In this document: one piece after another, positions 43,863 to 54,048 of the stretch | Layout of the letters: every line of letters begins with the position of its first letter | Position numbering within the stretch: position 1 is the first letter of the stretch | Source of the DNA: Cutibacterium equinum | GTDB taxonomy: Bacteria; Actinomycetota; Actinomycetes; Propionibacteriales; Propionibacteriaceae | Assembly: GCF_028021195.1 (NCBI RefSeq) | Contig: NZ_CP115668.1 | Location: 1,426,001-1,490,000 of the forward strand | Length of the DNA: 64,000 nt | Reading direction: 5' to 3' | The notes under the pieces: generated by a model | What the model saw: the letters and a program-made list of their open reading frames with translations, nothing else | What the model was told of the DNA's origin: nothing | Databases searched by the model: none | Program-made: the position numbers and the translations under genes

Positions 43863-44300
43863 TCACTCGTCCTCGTCCTCGTCGCGGTGACGGTACGGGT
43901 CAGCCTCACCGGCAGGCATGGCACCTTGGGAGCGGCGAGCGATCTCGGCGTCAGATGCGGCAGCTCGTGCCAGGGCGTCCTCGATGGACTTGGCGGTCTC
44001 AGGGGTGGCGTCGCGCACGAAGGTCAGGGTCGGGGCGTAGCGCAGCTTGAGTCTCTTGCCGACGGTGGAACGCAACATACCTTTGGCTGACTCGAGGGCC
44101 GCTGCCGTCCCGGCGATCTCCTTGTCACTGCCCATCGCGGTCCAGAACAAGGTGGCGTCACGGGAGTCCCCGGTCAGACGCACATCGGTGATCGTCACGA
44201 AGCCCAGGCGGGGATCCTTGACGCGGCGCTCAAGGGTCTCGGCCACCACGACTCGGATCTGATCGGCCAGTTTGGCGACACGTGGATTCGGTGTGTTCAT
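43863..44300 (-). CDS. rbfA: Ribosome-binding factor A
   Basis: About 145-aa 30S maturation factor: [37 protein letters not shown] and [16 protein letters not shown] are typical. An acidic C-terminal tail (RHRDEDEDE) extends beyond the KH-like fold. ATG 44300 with AGGAGA 4-10 nt upstream. It normally follows infB directly; here three ABC transporter genes intervene. Confidence 0.95.
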   Translation of the reverse strand: MNTPNPRVAKLADQIRVVVAETLERRVKDPRLGFVTITDVRLTGDSRDATLFWTAMGSDKEIAGTAAALESAKGMLRSTVGKRLKLRYAPTLTFVRDATPETAKSIEDALARAAASDAEIARRSQGAMPAGEADPYRHRDEDEDE

Positions 44301-44380
44301 GATCTCTCCTCGCCATCGGTGTCCTGAGCGGGTCAACCATCATTGCACACCATCCCCACCGGCGCACACGCCAGCTAGCA

Positions 44381-44998
44381 TCAACGCGGAAGTCCGGGGG
44401 TGTGCCACTGCAGCACCAGTCCGACGACGACCAGCACCGCTGAGACTGCCAGGCTCAGAGGGTCCAGAGGGCTCTGGTTCAGCAGCGCCCACCAGTAGGG
44501 AGTCGCCGCGGAATTCTTGGTACCCAGGATCCAGCACGACAGGACGAAGATCGTTCCCGGCAGCCATGCCCAGGCCACTGACACTACGACGCTGGCGACC
44601 ATCGCCATCCCCACCAGCAGGACATGGTTGCGCGCAAACCACAGCACCCACCACAAAGAAGTGGGCTGATCACCGTTGAACAGGACGGCCCATGCCACTG
44701 GCCAGATGAGCACGATGGCGGCCCACACCACCCTCATCGCGCGAATGGGACGGTCGGGGAAGGCCTGCTCCCGTTGTGGGTCCGGGGAGGAGAACAATAC
44801 GGAGGCGAGGATGCCGCTCAGGCTCGAAGGCCCCAGCCCCACGTCAACAGACCTGTTCTCGGCAAACGGGACGGCGACGAGGTCGCCGCCAAGGTAATGG
44901 GCGCAGACTGCTCCCACCGTCAGATAGGCCACCACGGCCACCAGACCGCGACTGCGCAGGAACCATCCGAAGCCCGACATCCGACCCGTCATAGACAA
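44381..44998 (-). CDS. Integral membrane protein of an ABC exporter operon
   Basis: 205 aa with five or six hydrophobic segments (e.g. GLVAVVAYLTVGAVCAHYLG, VVWAAIVLIWPVAWAVLF, HVLLVGMAMVASVVVSVAWA, LAVSAVLVVVGLVLQW). No family recognised. Its start overlaps the preceding membrane gene by 10 nt, so it is the third gene of the ATPase-membrane-membrane operon. Probably a permease half or accessory subunit of an ABC-2-like exporter. Confidence 0.75.
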   Translation of the reverse strand: MSMTGRMSGFGWFLRSRGLVAVVAYLTVGAVCAHYLGGDLVAVPFAENRSVDVGLGPSSLSGILASVLFSSPDPQREQAFPDRPIRAMRVVWAAIVLIWPVAWAVLFNGDQPTSLWWVLWFARNHVLLVGMAMVASVVVSVAWAWLPGTIFVLSCWILGTKNSAATPYWWALLNQSPLDPLSLAVSAVLVVVGLVLQWHTPGLPR

Positions 44999-46161
44999 GC
45001 CCTCACCTGTGACACCATGGATCGCAGCGAGTCCGGGGCGAGGGGCTGGCCATCCATCACCGACACCAGTGCGTCGTCAAAGATCTCGATCGCCCCGTCA
45101 CACTGTGAGGACGTGGAATCCTCGACACCCAACAGATTGTCACCCAGCAGGGGTGCGGTGAGATCCCCGGCCCATTCTCTCGCCGTGGACGAGGTCGACA
45201 CGTGCGTCCACACCGGCAGGTAACCGGCCTTCCCCGGCCCTCCCTCGGGGGCGTAGACAATGCGCTCCTGGACCCCGGCGCTCATCAACAGGTCATCGAC
45301 GCGGCCCATCGCCGTCGCGTACTCCTCCAGCCGCCAGGACAGGTCACCGGAGACGCATGCCATGGATCCGTGCTTGCCGACCTCACGACACCGCCAATCA
45401 TCCGTGGTTGTCCACACCTCTTCCAACCGAATAGTCGCTGCGGCGTCAACGATGACCACTGCCACCAGAATCGTCGCCGTGAGCCACCGCCACCAAGGCC
45501 CACCACCGGGTGTCGTGATCACGGCCACGAGCAGCAAGGAGACGACGATGACGGCACAATCGAGTCCAGCCCACAACGCGATGGCGTGCCAGGTGAGATG
45601 CGAAGGGGCGCCGTCGATGGCCGCAGGACCAGACCATCCGATGAGCAGGTCATAGGCCTCAGGAACGGCCCCCGCCACCAAGTAGACCGCGATGGCAGCG
45701 ACAGCGGCGAGCAGATAGGAACCAGCCGCCACTCCAAGGACGGCCCCTAGGGCCAGGAATGCCGTGGCGGCCATGGCGGTGAGGACCGAACCCATCACGA
45801 GTCGCGGATCGGCGTCACCGGAAGCCACCACTGCGAGGATTGCGGTCGTTACCCCCACAGCCAGGAGCAGAACGGCTCCGACACCCACCACCCAGGTGGT
45901 GACGATGGCGGCGGTGGCGCTGCGCGGCCAGGCTCGGGATGTACGCGTGACCCCGGCGCGGCGAAGACGGGCACCGTATGCCACCCCGACTCCGCAGCAC
46001 ACTGGAGACAGGATGACCGTGTCCACCGAGACACTCCCCGTCGTCAAGGCGAAGGACTTCCACGCGCGGGGATACATGTGCATCAGGCCAATGCTCGTGG
46101 CGACCCACAACACGGCAAGCCCCAGCCCAGACCAAACGGCCTGCCGAAGACAGGCTTTCAT
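44989..46161 (-). CDS. ABC exporter membrane protein with extracytoplasmic domain
   Basis: 390 aa. Six or so N-terminal membrane segments (to about residue 245) are followed by a ~140-aa extracytoplasmic domain containing Cys residues (DDWRCREVGK, SMACVSGDL, SSQCDGAIE, QVRACL) that could form disulphides. Family not recognised; resembles ABC-2-type permeases in layout. It overlaps the ATPase gene upstream by 4 nt and the third gene downstream by 10 nt. Substrate unknown. Confidence 0.78.
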   Translation of the reverse strand: MKACLRQAVWSGLGLAVLWVATSIGLMHMYPRAWKSFALTTGSVSVDTVILSPVCCGVGVAYGARLRRAGVTRTSRAWPRSATAAIVTTWVVGVGAVLLLAVGVTTAILAVVASGDADPRLVMGSVLTAMAATAFLALGAVLGVAAGSYLLAAVAAIAVYLVAGAVPEAYDLLIGWSGPAAIDGAPSHLTWHAIALWAGLDCAVIVVSLLLVAVITTPGGGPWWRWLTATILVAVVIVDAAATIRLEEVWTTTDDWRCREVGKHGSMACVSGDLSWRLEEYATAMGRVDDLLMSAGVQERIVYAPEGGPGKAGYLPVWTHVSTSSTAREWAGDLTAPLLGDNLLGVEDSTSSQCDGAIEIFDDALVSVMDGQPLAPDSLRSMVSQVRACL

Positions 46162-46943
46162 CGGTCCCCCTCAGGGAGCTCGGATTCTGCGCGACCTTGC
46201 ATCAGGTGCAGGTAGCCTCGCTCAGCCACTGACACGTGGTCCTGTGAATCAGATTCTCCTGCTGCAGCCATCAATTCGGGCAGCGTGCCGCTCCAGGTGA
46301 TGTGTCCCCCATCGACCAGATGCACCTGGTCTGCGGACAGGGCGACGTCATCCATGAGATGGGTGGACAGAACGACGACCCGTGAGGCCGCCTGCTCGAC
46401 GACGTGGCGGCGAAACGAGATCCGCTCCCCCGGATCCAGGCCCACGGTCGGCTCATCAAGAATGAGCACCTCGGGGTCGTGAACCAGTGCCGCCGCGAGG
46501 AAGACCCGACGCTTTTGACCACCCGACAGAGTACCGATGGGCTGGTGGGCGAATTGACCGACGTTCAGATCGGACATGACGCCTTGGCACCTGTGCCTGA
46601 CCTGCGTGGACGGTACTCGATACATGCGCGCACAGAAGGTGAGAAAGTCTTCGACCGGCCACGACGGTGACCAGGTGCATTCCTGCGGAACGTACCCGAT
46701 GTGGGCCCGGTATCCAGAGCCCTCCCGTCGTCTCCTCACGGGTTGCCCGTCACGACGTAGCGTCCCGGCCTTCGGTCGTTTGATTCCGGTGAGCACAGCA
46801 AGCATCGTCGTCTTGCCCGCACCATTGGGGCCGACAAGGGCACTCACTCCCACCGGAAAGGTGGCCGAAACCGGCCCCAGTTGCCACCCAGACCGGTATC
46901 GAACGACCACCTCGTCAAGTTCAATCGTGTCAGAACTCACCAA
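46158..46943 (-). CDS. ABC transporter ATP-binding protein
   Basis: 261-aa ABC-2-type exporter ATPase. Walker A LVGPNGAGKTTML, Q-loop GYVPQE, signature TLSGGQKRRV, Walker B VLILDEPTVGLDP and a switch His in STHLMDDV. First gene of a three-gene exporter operon that begins 123 nt after the infB stop, beyond a strong terminator, so it has its own promoter in 46944-47012. Confidence 0.93.
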   Translation of the reverse strand: MVSSDTIELDEVVVRYRSGWQLGPVSATFPVGVSALVGPNGAGKTTMLAVLTGIKRPKAGTLRRDGQPVRRRREGSGYRAHIGYVPQECTWSPSWPVEDFLTFCARMYRVPSTQVRHRCQGVMSDLNVGQFAHQPIGTLSGGQKRRVFLAAALVHDPEVLILDEPTVGLDPGERISFRRHVVEQAASRVVVLSTHLMDDVALSADQVHLVDGGHITWSGTLPELMAAAGESDSQDHVSVAERGYLHLMQGRAESELPEGDR

Positions 46944-47012
46944 GTCAATTTACCGCTACGCGGTTCACGTTGAAACACTCGGTACCCGCCCCTCTGTCGG
47001 ACGGCAAAACGC

Positions 47013-47050
47013 GAGCGGGGCGTCCACGCTTCCACGTGGACGCCCCGCTC
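47013..47050 (-). terminator. infB terminator
   Basis: GAGCGGGGCGTCCACG, 6-nt loop, CGTGGACGCCCCGCTC: a perfect 16-bp stem on the minus strand 17 nt after the infB stop, followed by GCGTTTTGCC. A textbook intrinsic terminator closing the rimP-nusA-ylxR-infB operon. Confidence 0.9.
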
Positions 47051-47066
47051 AGGACAGTGATCAGGC

Positions 47067-49988
47067 TCAGTCTCGAGGCTTCTCGACCATCTCGTAGCAC
47101 TGGATCTCGTCGCCGACGCGAATGTCGGAGTAATTGGTCAGGGTCAGACCACACTCGTACCCCTCGCGCACCTCGGTGACGGCATCCTTCTCGCGCTGCA
47201 GCGTGTTGATCTCGGTCTCCTGGATCACCACGCCGTCGCGGACGAGGCGAGCCTTGGCATGACGACGGATGATGCCGTCGGTGATCATGCAGCCCGCGAT
47301 CGTTCCAACCTTCGAGGAGCGGAAGATCTGACGGATCTCCGCGGTGCCCATTGCCTTCTCCTCGTAGATCGGCTTGAGCATGCCTCGCAAGGCGGCCTCG
47401 ATCTCGTCGATGGCGTCGTAGATGACCGAGTAGTAGCGGATGTCGACGTTCTCCTCGTCGGCCATGCGCTGGGCATGGGCGGTCGGACGAACGTTGAAGC
47501 CCACGATGACGGCGTTGGAGGCAGCAGCCAGCGAGACGTTGGTCTCGGTGATGGCACCGACGCCACGGTCGATGACACGCAGGTCGACCTCCTCGCCCAC
47601 GTCGATCTTGGCCAGGGCATCCTCCAGGGCCTCGACCGAGCCGGCACCGTCACCCTTGAGGATGAGCAGCAGCTCCTCGGTCTCGCCCTTCTCGAGCTGC
47701 TCGAACAGCTGGTCGAGGGTCTTGCGCCGCGACGACTTGGCCTGCTGGGCGGCGCGCATGCGGGCCTCGCGCTTCTCGGCGATCTGGCGAGCCATCCGGT
47801 CGTCGTCGACAACCAGGAAGTTGTCGCCGGCACCCGGCACCGAGGTGAGGCCGAGAACCTGCACAGGCATGGCCGGAGCAGCCTCGTCGACATTCTCGCC
47901 CTGATCATTGATCATGGCGCGCACACGTCCGTAGGACGACCCAGCAACGATCGAGTCGCCGATGTGCAAAGTTCCGCGCTGGATGAGAGCGGTGGCCACC
48001 GGACCACGCCCCTTGTCGAGGTGGGCCTCAATGGCAACACCCTGAGCCGGCATGTCCGGGTTGGCACGCAGGTCCAGAGCAGCATCAGCGGTGAGGATGA
48101 TCGCTTCAAGGAGATCGTCAAGACCTTCGTGGGTGCGAGCAGAGACGTTGACGAACATGGTGTCGCCGCCGTACTCCTCAGGAACCAGGCCGTACTCGGT
48201 GAGCTGTCCGCGCACCTTGTCCGGGTCGGATTCGGGCTTGTCAATCTTGTTGACGGCCACGACGACCGGCACATCAGCGGCCTTGGCGTGGTTCAACGCC
48301 TCGATGGTCTGCGGCATGACACCGTCATCGGCAGCAACAACCAGCACCGCGATGTCGGTGGACTTGGCGCCACGGGCACGCATGGCCGTGAAGGCCTCGT
48401 GACCCGGGGTGTCGATGAAAGTGATGGCACGCTCGGCGCCGTCAACCTCAGTCTCGACCTGGTAAGCACCGATGGCCTGGGTGATGCCACCCGCCTCGCC
48501 CTGGACGACATCGCTGTGACGCAGGGCGTCCAACAGCTTCGTCTTGCCGTGGTCGACGTGGCCCATGACGGTGACGACCGGCGGACGCGCGACAAGATCC
48601 TCCTCATCGCCCTCGTCCTCGCCGAACTCAAGGTCGAAGGACTCCAGCAGCTCGCGATCCTCGTCCTCGGGGGAGACGACCTGAATGGCATAGTTGAGCT
48701 CGCCGCCCAGGATCTCGAGGGTGTCGTCGGACACCGACTGGGTGGCCGTGACCATCTCGCCCAGGTTGAACAGCACCTGCACCAGCTGTGCCGGCTCGGC
48801 ATTGATCTTCTCAGCAAGATCAGTCAGCGAGGCACCACGACGCAGTCGGATGGTCTCGCCATCACCCTTGCGAACGCGCACACCGCCGACCAGCGGCGCC
48901 TGCATCTCATCGAACTCTTGCCTGCGCTGCTTGCGTGACTTGCGACCACGACGGGAACCACCGCGACCGAAGGCACCCTGGGTACCACGCCCGCCGCGAC
49001 CTCCGCGGCCACCGCCGACGGGACCTTGGGGTCCTCCTGCACCGAAACCTGCGCCGAAACCGCCGCCACCACGGGATCCACCACGGCCACGGCCACCGCC
49101 GCGTCCACCACGACCATTGTTCGTCTGGCCGATCTGGGAGGACTGATGCTTGGGCATCATGGCCGGGTTCGGACGAGGGATGCCGGACCCGCCACGCAAC
49201 CCCTGGCTGCCGCCCGGACGCGGCATACGCTCACCCTGGCCTGGACGTGGAGCTCCACCGGAACGCTGTCCACCCTCGGGACGATGACGCGACTGCCCCA
49301 TTCCCTGGCTGGAGGCGAACGGATTGTTTCCAGGACGCGGGGTGCCAGTGCGACGACCAGCACCCGGACGCGGACCGGGGCGAGCACCCGACGGCAGGCC
49401 ACCAGACCCACCCGGACGCGGGCCCGGACGGGCACCCGGCTTCTGCGGGCCGGACTTGGCCGGCGCACCCGGCTTGGGACCGGGGGCAGGAGCATGGGGC
49501 TTGGCGGCGTTGTGACCAGGCTTGGGAGCCGGCTTGGCGTCACTCCTCGGCGCCGGGGTCTCCTGCTTGGAGCCACCGGAAGGCTTCATGAGACCCGGAC
49601 GCGGGGTTGCGCTGGTGCGAGCTGCAGAGCTACGACCAGGCTCCGGCCCACCGTTGGGGCCGCGACGAGGGCCAGGTGTCGGCCTTTGCGAAGGGCCCGG
49701 CTTGGGGCCAGGAGTCGGCTTCGGCCCGGGGGCCGGCTTGGCTGATGGGGTCTCCTTGCGGGGTTCCTTCGGTGCTGCCTGCGGGGTACGAGCCGCAGGC
49801 TTCGCGGGCTTGGTGTCACCAGACGGCTCAGCCGAACCGATCTGGTCACGCAGTCGCCGCACAACTGGTGCCTCAATGGTTGAGGAAGCCGATCGGACGA
49901 ACTCGCCCATGTCGTTGAGCTTCCCCAGAAGCTGCTTGCTTGACAGTCCGAGCTCCTTCGCGAGCTCATAGACGCGGACCTTGGCCAC
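47067..49988 (-). CDS. infB: Translation initiation factor IF-2
   Basis: 973-aa initiation GTPase that brings fMet-tRNA to the 30S subunit. The N-terminal IF2_N helix ([19 protein letters not shown]) is followed by a very long low-complexity region (about residues 55-350) of Pro/Gly/Ala/Arg, including [13 protein letters not shown] runs. The G domain starts near residue 470 with GHVDHGKT, then DTPGHEAF and [10 protein letters not shown]-terminal domains include [10 protein letters not shown] and the [20 protein letters not shown] region. At ~970 aa it is at the long end for the family, due to the linker. Last gene of its operon. Confidence 0.97.
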   Translation of the reverse strand: MAKVRVYELAKELGLSSKQLLGKLNDMGEFVRSASSTIEAPVVRRLRDQIGSAEPSGDTKPAKPAARTPQAAPKEPRKETPSAKPAPGPKPTPGPKPGPSQRPTPGPRRGPNGGPEPGRSSAARTSATPRPGLMKPSGGSKQETPAPRSDAKPAPKPGHNAAKPHAPAPGPKPGAPAKSGPQKPGARPGPRPGGSGGLPSGARPGPRPGAGRRTGTPRPGNNPFASSQGMGQSRHRPEGGQRSGGAPRPGQGERMPRPGGSQGLRGGSGIPRPNPAMMPKHQSSQIGQTNNGRGGRGGGRGRGGSRGGGGFGAGFGAGGPQGPVGGGRGGRGGRGTQGAFGRGGSRRGRKSRKQRRQEFDEMQAPLVGGVRVRKGDGETIRLRRGASLTDLAEKINAEPAQLVQVLFNLGEMVTATQSVSDDTLEILGGELNYAIQVVSPEDEDRELLESFDLEFGEDEGDEEDLVARPPVVTVMGHVDHGKTKLLDALRHSDVVQGEAGGITQAIGAYQVETEVDGAERAITFIDTPGHEAFTAMRARGAKSTDIAVLVVAADDGVMPQTIEALNHAKAADVPVVVAVNKIDKPESDPDKVRGQLTEYGLVPEEYGGDTMFVNVSARTHEGLDDLLEAIILTADAALDLRANPDMPAQGVAIEAHLDKGRGPVATALIQRGTLHIGDSIVAGSSYGRVRAMINDQGENVDEAAPAMPVQVLGLTSVPGAGDNFLVVDDDRMARQIAEKREARMRAAQQAKSSRRKTLDQLFEQLEKGETEELLLILKGDGAGSVEALEDALAKIDVGEEVDLRVIDRGVGAITETNVSLAAASNAVIVGFNVRPTAHAQRMADEENVDIRYYSVIYDAIDEIEAALRGMLKPIYEEKAMGTAEIRQIFRSSKVGTIAGCMITDGIIRRHAKARLVRDGVVIQETEINTLQREKDAVTEVREGYECGLTLTNYSDIRVGDEIQCYEMVEKPRD

Positions 49989-50207
49989 TACTCTCCTTCG
50001 GGCCCGGCCGCGATGGACCTGGGCCTAGTTGTTGTGAATCCTCATTGGTGCGAACTCATCGAGTGTTCATGAGCTTGTGCCCACTTCCTGTTCAGTCCCC
50101 TTGAGCCAGAATGACCGACCTGCCAGGGACACGATTCGGTGAGGCCGCCGGACCTCCCGGCGGACATGCGGGGTCAACTTTACCGAAAATGGCCTACTGC
50201 GCCCAAT

Positions 50208-50456
50208 TCAGCGCGTTGGTGAGCTGTCTGATTCGCTGCACTCGACCCTGACGCGTTGTCGGAAGGATCGGGCAAATCCTCCAGCCACGGCACGTCTCCA
50301 ACACTCGTCGTCAGGGTGGACGTGCGCTCCCCTGCCAGCAGCACTGCCAGTCGGGTCGGCCACGACAACCCCATCAACCAGGACGTAACGCCTCATGTGG
50401 GCTGGATCGTCGACGCGTCGGCAGCCGACGCAGGTGCGTTGGGGTCGTCTGGTCAC
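50208..50456 (-). CDS. ylxR: YlxR family RNA-binding protein
   Basis: 82-aa protein (DUF448) always found between nusA and infB. The signature is RTCVGCRRVDDPAHMRRYV, followed by GRGAHVHPDDECWRRAV. GTG start at 50456. YlxR proteins bind RNA/nucleoid components and affect transcription of many genes in some species. 219 nt to infB (49989-50207) contain no other gene that I can see. Confidence 0.92.
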   Translation of the reverse strand: MTRRPQRTCVGCRRVDDPAHMRRYVLVDGVVVADPTGSAAGRGAHVHPDDECWRRAVAGGFARSFRQRVRVECSESDSSPTR

Positions 50457-50490
50457 TGGCTCACCCTAGGCCAGATGGGGATGAACGCGC

Positions 50491-50524
50491 GAGGCCCGAC
50501 CTTTCACGGGGAAGGTCGGGCCTC
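50491..50524 (-). terminator. Hairpin between nusA and ylxR
   Basis: GAGGCCCGACCTT, 8-nt loop, AAGGTCGGGCCTC: a perfect 13-bp stem 20 nt after the nusA stop. No T-run follows, so it may be a partial terminator or processing site that lowers ylxR-infB expression relative to rimP-nusA. Confidence 0.7.
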
Positions 50525-50544
50525 GTCACGTGTCCCGGGCAGTC

Positions 50545-51516
50545 TCAGACCTGGTTGTCAGGACGAATGTCGATACGCCATCCCGTGAGGCGAGCCGCCA
50601 GCCGAGCGTTCTGGCCCTCGCGTCCGATCGCCAAGGAGAGCTGGTAATCCGGGACGACCGCCCTGGCTGCCTTGGCCTTGAGATCGACGACCGTCACCGA
50701 CGCCACCTTGGCAGGCGAAAGAGCCGCACCCACGAACTCGGCGGGATCCTCCGACCAGTCGATGATGTCGATCTTCTCTTCCCCCAACTCGTGCATGACA
50801 GCACGCACTCGCTGACCCATCGGGCCGATGCAGGCACCCTTGGCCGAGACGTCAGGATTGTGCGAGACGACGGCGATCTTGGAGCGATGACCGGCCTCAC
50901 GAGCCAACGCCTTGATCTCGACGACACCCTGCTCGATCTCGGGCACCTCCATGGCGAAAAGCTTGCGCACCAGGTTCGGGTGGGTGCGCGAGACGATCAC
51001 CTGGGGGCCACGAGCCTCCTTGCGCACTGCCACGACGTAGACGCGGATGCGACGGCCATGCGAATAGTCCTCACCGGGAACCTGCTCGGCCGGGGGCATG
51101 ATGCCCTCGAGGGCACCCAGGTCGACGCGAACCGTACGAGTGTCGCGGTAGGACTGCTGGATGACGCCGGTGATGACGTCGCCCTCGACAGCCACGAAAT
51201 GGCCGTACTTCTGCTCGTCCTCGGCCTCGCGCAGACGCTGGAATATCACCTGCCGAGCCGTCGCGGCAGCCACCCGACCGAAGTCGTCAGGGGTGCCGTC
51301 ATACCAACCGATGACCTCCCCTTCCTCGTTCTTCTCCGGGATCATGACGGCGACGTTTCCGGTCTTGCGATCAAGCTCGACCTTGGCCCCCTTCACAGGA
51401 GCCTCCGTCTTGTCGTATGCGTTGAGGAGGGCGTCCTCCAAGGTGGTCAGCAAGTACTCGAGCGGGATGTCCTTGTCCCGCTCGATCATGCGCAGGGCCG
51501 ACAGGTCGATGTCCAT
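50545..51516 (-). CDS. nusA: Transcription termination/antitermination protein NusA
   Basis: 323-aa actinobacterial NusA without the C-terminal AR repeats of E. coli. N-terminal RNA-polymerase-binding domain ([20 protein letters not shown]), S1 domain around [15 protein letters not shown], then two KH domains ([40 protein letters not shown]). ATG 51516 with AGGAGA about 7 nt upstream; the stop of rimP is one base before it. The open frame back to 51762 is spurious. Confidence 0.96.
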   Translation of the reverse strand: MDIDLSALRMIERDKDIPLEYLLTTLEDALLNAYDKTEAPVKGAKVELDRKTGNVAVMIPEKNEEGEVIGWYDGTPDDFGRVAAATARQVIFQRLREAEDEQKYGHFVAVEGDVITGVIQQSYRDTRTVRVDLGALEGIMPPAEQVPGEDYSHGRRIRVYVVAVRKEARGPQVIVSRTHPNLVRKLFAMEVPEIEQGVVEIKALAREAGHRSKIAVVSHNPDVSAKGACIGPMGQRVRAVMHELGEEKIDIIDWSEDPAEFVGAALSPAKVASVTVVDLKAKAARAVVPDYQLSLAIGREGQNARLAARLTGWRIDIRPDNQV

Positions 51517-51517
51517 C

Positions 51518-52054
51518 TCAGTTCTCCTCCTCCGACGCCTGCGCGTCGCGACGATTGAGTTCCACCTGGACAACAGCCTTCGCCACGTCGGACAGGTGGA
51601 TCTCACGGGTGGTGTACACGGGCTTGTGGGGCTTCGAGTTCTCTGCCTCGACCTCGAGGGTGACCTTGTCCTCGGTGGCCTCAGCAATGCGCCCCTCGAA
51701 GGTCTCCCCGGATGTGTGACCCTCATCAGGATTGAGGGTGAACCGCACCAAACGTCCGACATTGCGTCGGTAGTGCCGCGGCTGGGTCAACGGGGTCGAG
51801 ACTCCTCGCGATGACACCTCCAAGGTGTAGGGCGACTCCCCCATGGCCCCGGAATCATCGAGGCGACGGGATATCTCGGCAGTGGCCTCGGAAATCTCGT
51901 CCAAGCTGGGTCCGTGGCCGTCGGGGCCATCCCCGTCAACGGTCACTCGCACCACGCGGCGTCGTCCGGCAGACACGGCCTCGACGCGATCCAGTTCGAG
52001 CCCGAGCTGGGACACGACCGGTTCCAGCAGGCCGGTGAGCCTCTCTGCATTCAT
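51518..52054 (-). CDS. rimP: Ribosome maturation factor RimP
   Basis: 178-aa 30S assembly factor. N-terminal domain has [20 protein letters not shown] and [10 protein letters not shown]; the motif [20 protein letters not shown] is highly typical, followed by an Sm-like C-terminal domain. ATG 52054 (AGGATGAG upstream) gives normal length; the frame back to 52174 is non-conserved. First gene of rimP-nusA-ylxR-infB, divergent from a lipoprotein gene 145 nt away. Confidence 0.94.
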   Translation of the reverse strand: MNAERLTGLLEPVVSQLGLELDRVEAVSAGRRRVVRVTVDGDGPDGHGPSLDEISEATAEISRRLDDSGAMGESPYTLEVSSRGVSTPLTQPRHYRRNVGRLVRFTLNPDEGHTSGETFEGRIAEATEDKVTLEVEAENSKPHKPVYTTREIHLSDVAKAVVQVELNRRDAQASEEEN

Positions 52055-52198
52055 CTGTGTCTCATCCTGTTGTCGTTGCAAATTGTCCGCATCGAGTCTA
52101 GCCACTCCGTCTTGCCGCACCGATGTCGGCTCCTCGTCGCTCGGGTCCTCGACGGTGTCACATCGCAGGTACAACTTCAGTATCGATAAGGTGAACCC

Positions 52199-53158
52199 AT
52201 GATCGCTCGGAGAACCGTTCTCGCCAGTGGAGCCACTCTCGGTGCCATCGGGCTATCGGGGTGCAGTCACCGGTCCGAGAAGACGACTCCGGTGCACCCA
52301 ACCGTTGCCGGCACAACACCACGTGTCGACACAGCCGCACAACGTCGCGATGCCGTGTCCCACGAGGCTTTCCTGGCGCAGTTGGCGACGAAAGCCGCGA
52401 ACAGCGTCAGCGGTGGCCGAAAAGCGACGTACGAGCAGCTCGCCGCTGCTCATCGTCGTCATGAGCAGGTGTTGAGCCAGACTGACCCTTTTTCAGGCAA
52501 GACGGACTCCTTGACCCCCTCGGTCTCCCCGACACCGTTGGCAGCCGGGCAAGGATCACCAGATGCCTTGCTGCAGCATCACGAAAAGGCTGCCGCGGCC
52601 CGATATCTGTCGAATTGCCGAGCCGCCGGTGACCCCTCGCAATCCCTGTTGTGGGCCAGCCTCTCGGTGTTCTGCTCGGCTTTCGCCCCCGACGCACCTG
52701 CACCACGTCCACGTCCGAAGGTGGTCCCGGTCACTGTCGGACAAGAACCTCTCGTCCACGCCCAGCAAGCACTCCTGACCCATCTCAATGCGCTCATGGC
52801 AGGCCTGGAATGGGGCATCGGCCGTCTTGAGGAAGACGATCCGCTGCGCACCTGGGGACAGCAGCGACGCGACCAGGTCATCGCCCAGCGCGCCGAGGTA
52901 CGTCAAGGACTCCGCGAGGCTTCTGCCACCCCGACTCCTGACTTGCCCGGCTACCCCATGCCGACAGCCCCTGCCAATCCAGCGGCGACCCGGTCGTTGT
53001 GGTCTGGTCTGGAGGACAATGTGCTGTCTGGCTGGGGACGGGTGGTGGCCGCCAGCCCCTCGTCAGCACGTTCGCACGCCGTTGCCGCGATGATCACCCA
53101 GGCTGAGGTCCTTGCCCATCTGGGCACCGGGGTGACGACGTGGCCCGGCTGGGTGTGA
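52199..53158 (+). CDS. DUF4439 lipoprotein
   Basis: 319 aa. Signal peptide MIARRTVLASGATLGAIGLS with lipobox LSGC at Cys22 and twin arginines. The mature part contains ferritin-like helices (AQQALLTHLNALMAGLEWGIG, LREASATPTPDLPGYPMPTA), matching DUF4439, a ferritin-like family often encoded divergently from rimP in actinobacteria. Function unknown. Acts at the outer face of the membrane. Confidence 0.82.
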   Translation: MIARRTVLASGATLGAIGLSGCSHRSEKTTPVHPTVAGTTPRVDTAAQRRDAVSHEAFLAQLATKAANSVSGGRKATYEQLAAAHRRHEQVLSQTDPFSGKTDSLTPSVSPTPLAAGQGSPDALLQHHEKAAAARYLSNCRAAGDPSQSLLWASLSVFCSAFAPDAPAPRPRPKVVPVTVGQEPLVHAQQALLTHLNALMAGLEWGIGRLEEDDPLRTWGQQRRDQVIAQRAEVRQGLREASATPTPDLPGYPMPTAPANPAATRSLWSGLEDNVLSGWGRVVAASPSSARSHAVAAMITQAEVLAHLGTGVTTWPGWV

Positions 53159-53189
53159 CCAGGAAGCGCCACCCCGGAGCCACCACGAC

Positions 53190-53957
53190 TCAGATTCCCC
53201 AGATCAACTGAACCAGCATCCGTATCGCCAGCACGCTGGTGATGATGAGGAACATCGTCCGGATGAAGGCATTGCCATGTTTCAGGGCAGTTCGAGTGCC
53301 GATGAATCCACCGACGACGTTGGCGATGACGAGCGGCCAGGCGACATGCCACCAGACGTGGCCGTGCACGGCCAGCGTGGTGATGGTGACGAGGTTCGTC
53401 ACGGCGTTGCAGATCTTCGCCATTCCCGAGGCCTTGAGGAAGGAATAGCCACCCACTGCGACGTAGGTGAGAACCCAGAAGGTCCCGACCCCCGGTCCGA
53501 TGGCTCCGTCGTAGCAACCCAGAACCAGCCCCATCATCGCAACCAGCACCGGATGTCGTCGGCCTTCCCCGTCCGAGTTCACCCCCAGGGCAGGTCGTCT
53601 CCACGTGTAAACCCCTATGACCACGAGGATGACGAGCAGGACCGGCGTGTAGACCGCCCGTGACATGTAGGTGACAATCCGAGCACCGATCACCGCTCCG
53701 ATGGCGGCCAGGCCAACCGCCGAGAGGAACATCGGCCAGTCCGGACGCTGCTTGCGCAGGTACCCGACACCGGCGGTGAGGTTGCCGACGACCTGGGCCA
53801 CCTTGTTCGTGCCCACCACCGTGGCGATCGGGGTCTCGGTCGGCAGGCCGACCAGCAGTGAGGGCAACATGATGAGACCACCGCCCCCGACGACGGCATT
53901 GATCCAGCCCGCAGTAAAGGCGGCGAGAACAAGACCGGCAAAGACCCACGACGTCAC
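53190..53957 (-). CDS. TauE/SafE-family sulfite/anion exporter
   Basis: 255-aa permease with about eight helices. The two internal repeats of the family are visible, each opening with a Gly-rich helix (AGWINAVVGGGGLIMLPSLL; GLVLGCYDGAIGPGVGTFWV). Transports sulfite, sulfonate or related anions in characterised members; this substrate is unknown. It converges on the DUF4439 gene and starts 30 nt after the hairpin ending the metallophosphoesterase gene. Confidence 0.9.
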   Translation of the reverse strand: MTSWVFAGLVLAAFTAGWINAVVGGGGLIMLPSLLVGLPTETPIATVVGTNKVAQVVGNLTAGVGYLRKQRPDWPMFLSAVGLAAIGAVIGARIVTYMSRAVYTPVLLVILVVIGVYTWRRPALGVNSDGEGRRHPVLVAMMGLVLGCYDGAIGPGVGTFWVLTYVAVGGYSFLKASGMAKICNAVTNLVTITTLAVHGHVWWHVAWPLVIANVVGGFIGTRTALKHGNAFIRTMFLIITSVLAIRMLVQLIWGI

Positions 53958-53986
53958 GTGTCAACCTTCCCGTGTGACACCAACAA

Positions 53987-54025
53987 TGATGGGTCCCGCC
54001 CCTGACAACAGGGCGGGACCCATCA
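53987..54025 (-). terminator. Terminator of the metallophosphoesterase gene
   Basis: TGATGGGTCCCGCCC (53987-54001) pairs with GGGCGGGACCCATCA (54011-54025), a perfect 15-bp stem with a 9-nt loop, 24 nt after the stop at 54049 and followed on the minus strand by TTGTTGG. Confidence 0.85.
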
Positions 54026-54048
54026 CATTATCGAGCTGAAAGTACCTC

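Noticed and set aside
47259-48938. 559-aa plus-strand open frame opposite infB
   Set aside because: Mirror frame of the IF-2 G domain with biased His/Asp/Val composition and no recognisable domain.
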